Source: Betaproteobacteria bacterium (GTDB lineage: Bacteria; Pseudomonadota; Gammaproteobacteria; Burkholderiales; Casimicrobiaceae). From it: DNA of 7,479 bases. Numbering within the stretch: position 1 is the first letter of the stretch; each line of letters opens with the position of its first letter. The stretch spans positions 704-8,182 of the forward strand of contig PLYG01000022.1 of assembly GCA_003153335.1 (NCBI GenBank), given 5' to 3'. The position numbers and the translations under genes are program-made. The notes under the pieces were generated by a model that did no database searches, was not told where the DNA came from, and saw only the letters and a list, made by a program, of their open reading frames with translations. Positions 6,664-7,479 of the stretch are shown in pieces.

Positions 6664-6694
6664 GACAATGATCACTCGACAATGTTATTGTCAA
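6664..6694. promoter_or_regulatory. Operator-like repeats before the small membrane-protein gene
   Basis: GACAATGTTATTGTC (6678-6692) is a perfect 6-bp inverted repeat around GTT. A further direct copy of GACAATG lies at 6664-6670, 14 bp upstream of the copy at 6678-6684. The words ACAATGTT and ATTGTCAA, adjacent here (6679-6694), also occur in the phnR-phnS control region (415-422 and 427-434), separated there by 4 bp. The sites lie at or just after the predicted transcription start, a place suited to repression. The GntR regulator is a candidate ligand, though the half-site spacing differs from its main operator. Confidence 0.4.
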
Positions 6695-6701
6695 GACTGA
6701 A

Positions 6702-7049
6702 ATGCCAGACCAAGCGTTCATTTACCTGATTGTCGCGCTCAATACGTGTGTGCAGCTCATGCTCATCAGGAGCCTGAACTTTCCGGTCGGCGGAAAGCGG
6801 AAGTACCATTTGATCGCCGTCGCAATCCCTGTGCTCGTCATGTTGTCGGCCCGGCTATTGATCGCTGTCGGCATGATCCACAGTCGCGTTGCCGATCAGT
6901 CGGCGATCGAACAACACATTACGACTGCCGCAAGCATTTTGCTGATGGCCGGGCCCTGGTTAGTGACGCTGGCTGCCATCTTCGATAAGCAGCGAAAGGG
7001 CTGGATTATCAAGCGCGAGCGGGAGTCCAGCGGTCGGAATGGGGCTTGA
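6702..7049 (+). CDS. Small hypothetical inner-membrane protein, function unknown
   Basis: I do not recognise a family for this 115-residue product. Three hydrophobic stretches that could cross the membrane are visible: about residues 6-24 (FIYLIVALNTCVQLMLI), 37-58 (IAVAIPVLVMLSARLLIAVGMI) and 75-93 (AASILLMAGPWLVTLAAIF). A short basic segment (GKRKYH) joins the first two, and the tail (DKQRKGWIIKRERES) is strongly charged and basic, which by the positive-inside rule is likely cytoplasmic. Codon use resembles the neighbours and there is no overlapping alternative gene, so it is probably real. Its own promoter-like and operator-like sequences precede it; no clear Shine-Dalgarno sequence does. 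It is the last rightward gene before a convergent one. Whether it belongs to the phosphonate function is unknown. Confidence 0.6.
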   Translation: MPDQAFIYLIVALNTCVQLMLIRSLNFPVGGKRKYHLIAVAIPVLVMLSARLLIAVGMIHSRVADQSAIEQHITTAASILLMAGPWLVTLAAIFDKQRKGWIIKRERESSGRNGA

Positions 7050-7088
7050 CCGGCGGGTGCCGACTGCCAGAAAGAAACCGACGCTGCG

Positions 7089-7100
7089 TGTAGATCTACA
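7089..7100. repeat. 12-bp perfect palindrome at the dctM stop codon
   Basis: TGTAGATCTACA is perfectly self-complementary and includes the TAG stop of the minus-strand gene (7098-7096). It lies in the short convergent gap (7050-7095) and at the gene end. With no loop and no T-run it is not a recognisable terminator. A second weak hairpin, CGGC-GGGT-GCCG (7051-7062), follows the stop of the plus-strand gene. No convincing terminator is seen between the two converging genes. Confidence 0.35.
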
Positions 7101-7479
7101 TCATACCCATCGCCTTTGGCAGCCAGATCGACAGAGCGGGCCAATAGGTCACGATCACGAGGAATATCAGCATGACGCCGAGCCATGGCAACACCGCCAC
7201 GGCGAGCTCAGTGATGCTCAGCTTGGAGATGCCGCTTGCGACGTAGAGATTGAGCCCTACAGGCGGATGGCACAGACCCACCTCCATGTTGGCGTCGATC
7301 AGAATGCCGAAATGCACCGAATCGATACCCAGCTTCATGGCGGCCGGGTGCAGGATGGGCGCAAAAATAAGGATGATCGAGGACGGGTCCATGACATTGC
7401 CGGCGAGCAGGAGGACCAGGTTGACGAACAGCAGGAAGGCCACCACGCCGAGTTCCTTGCCGAGGATCCAGTCGGCCAT
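7096..7479 (-). CDS. dctM: TRAP transporter large permease subunit (C4-dicarboxylate type), C-terminal part
   Basis: These 127 residues are the C-terminus of a DctM-type permease, which uses an ion gradient and a periplasmic DctP-type binder to import organic acids. Diagnostic features are LLLAGNVMDPSSIILIFAPIL near the window edge, then the family motif NMEVGLCHPPVGLNLYVASGI, then a hydrophobic segment (VLPWLGVMLIFLVIVTYWPAL) and a short tail ending KAMGMM. Whole DctM proteins are about 425-440 residues, so roughly 300 residues lie beyond the right edge; the Met at 7479 is internal. The NMEVGLCHPPVGLNLY form is typical of C4-dicarboxylate permeases and less so of sialic acid or ectoine permeases. 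The gene converges on the small membrane gene with a 46-bp gap and is probably the end of a separate dct operon. Confidence 0.9.
   Translation of the reverse strand: MADWILGKELGVVAFLLFVNLVLLLAGNVMDPSSIILIFAPILHPAAMKLGIDSVHFGILIDANMEVGLCHPPVGLNLYVASGISKLSITELAVAVLPWLGVMLIFLVIVTYWPALSIWLPKAMGMM

Noticed and set aside
5242..6729. 495-codon plus-strand open frame overlapping phnW and the EamA gene
   Set aside because: It is an out-of-frame shadow running through the end of phnW, the repeat and the EamA gene; no motif is visible, and both in-frame genes have strong family matches.
1..7479. Defence system, phage, insertion sequence, tRNA or rRNA
   Set aside because: No transposase, integrase, nuclease, toxin-antitoxin pair or RNA gene is visible on either strand.

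Overview
The window looks like chromosomal DNA of a betaproteobacterium, most likely of the order Burkholderiales. The evidence is the high G+C, strongly GC-biased third codon positions, and a gene order (GntR/FCD regulator, 2-aminoethylphosphonate ABC transporter, phnW, EamA-family membrane protein) that I know from that group. I cannot assign genus or species. The core is a 2-aminoethylphosphonate (2-AEP, ciliatine) uptake and catabolism cluster.

Layout. Positions 1-398 (minus) hold the N-terminal 132 residues of a GntR-family repressor (PhnR-like); its C-terminus lies beyond the left edge. A divergent control region (399-547) carries a perfect GntR-type operator, ATTGTCAACAAT, beside a good promoter for the rightward operon and overlapping a probable -35 box of the regulator. 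On the plus strand follow a periplasmic binding protein (548-1579), an ABC ATPase (1685-2761), a fused two-domain permease (2768-4519) and 2-AEP:pyruvate transaminase PhnW (4529-5692). Next come a heptamer-based inverted repeat (5638-5773), an EamA-type membrane protein of the kind associated with phosphonate operons (5777-6625), a second promoter/operator-like region (6626-6701) and a small unrecognised membrane protein (6702-7049). A convergent partial gene (7096-7479, minus) is the C-terminus of a C4-dicarboxylate-type TRAP large permease, DctM, and is probably unrelated to the operon.

How the parts work together. 2-AEP is captured in the periplasm by PhnS, imported by PhnT plus the fused permease, and transaminated by PhnW with pyruvate to phosphonoacetaldehyde and alanine. 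The next enzyme (PhnX hydrolase, or PhnY plus PhnA) is not in this window. The GntR regulator presumably represses both divergent units until an inducer is present.

The transport and catabolic genes are a known type of system, and I do not claim a new pathway. The less expected parts are: the polypurine/polypyrimidine heptamer repeat, which supplies the last residues of PhnW and leaves the EamA gene without a Shine-Dalgarno sequence; a composite motif (ACAATGTT plus ATTGTCAA) present both in the phnR-phnS control region and before the small membrane gene; and that small membrane protein itself.
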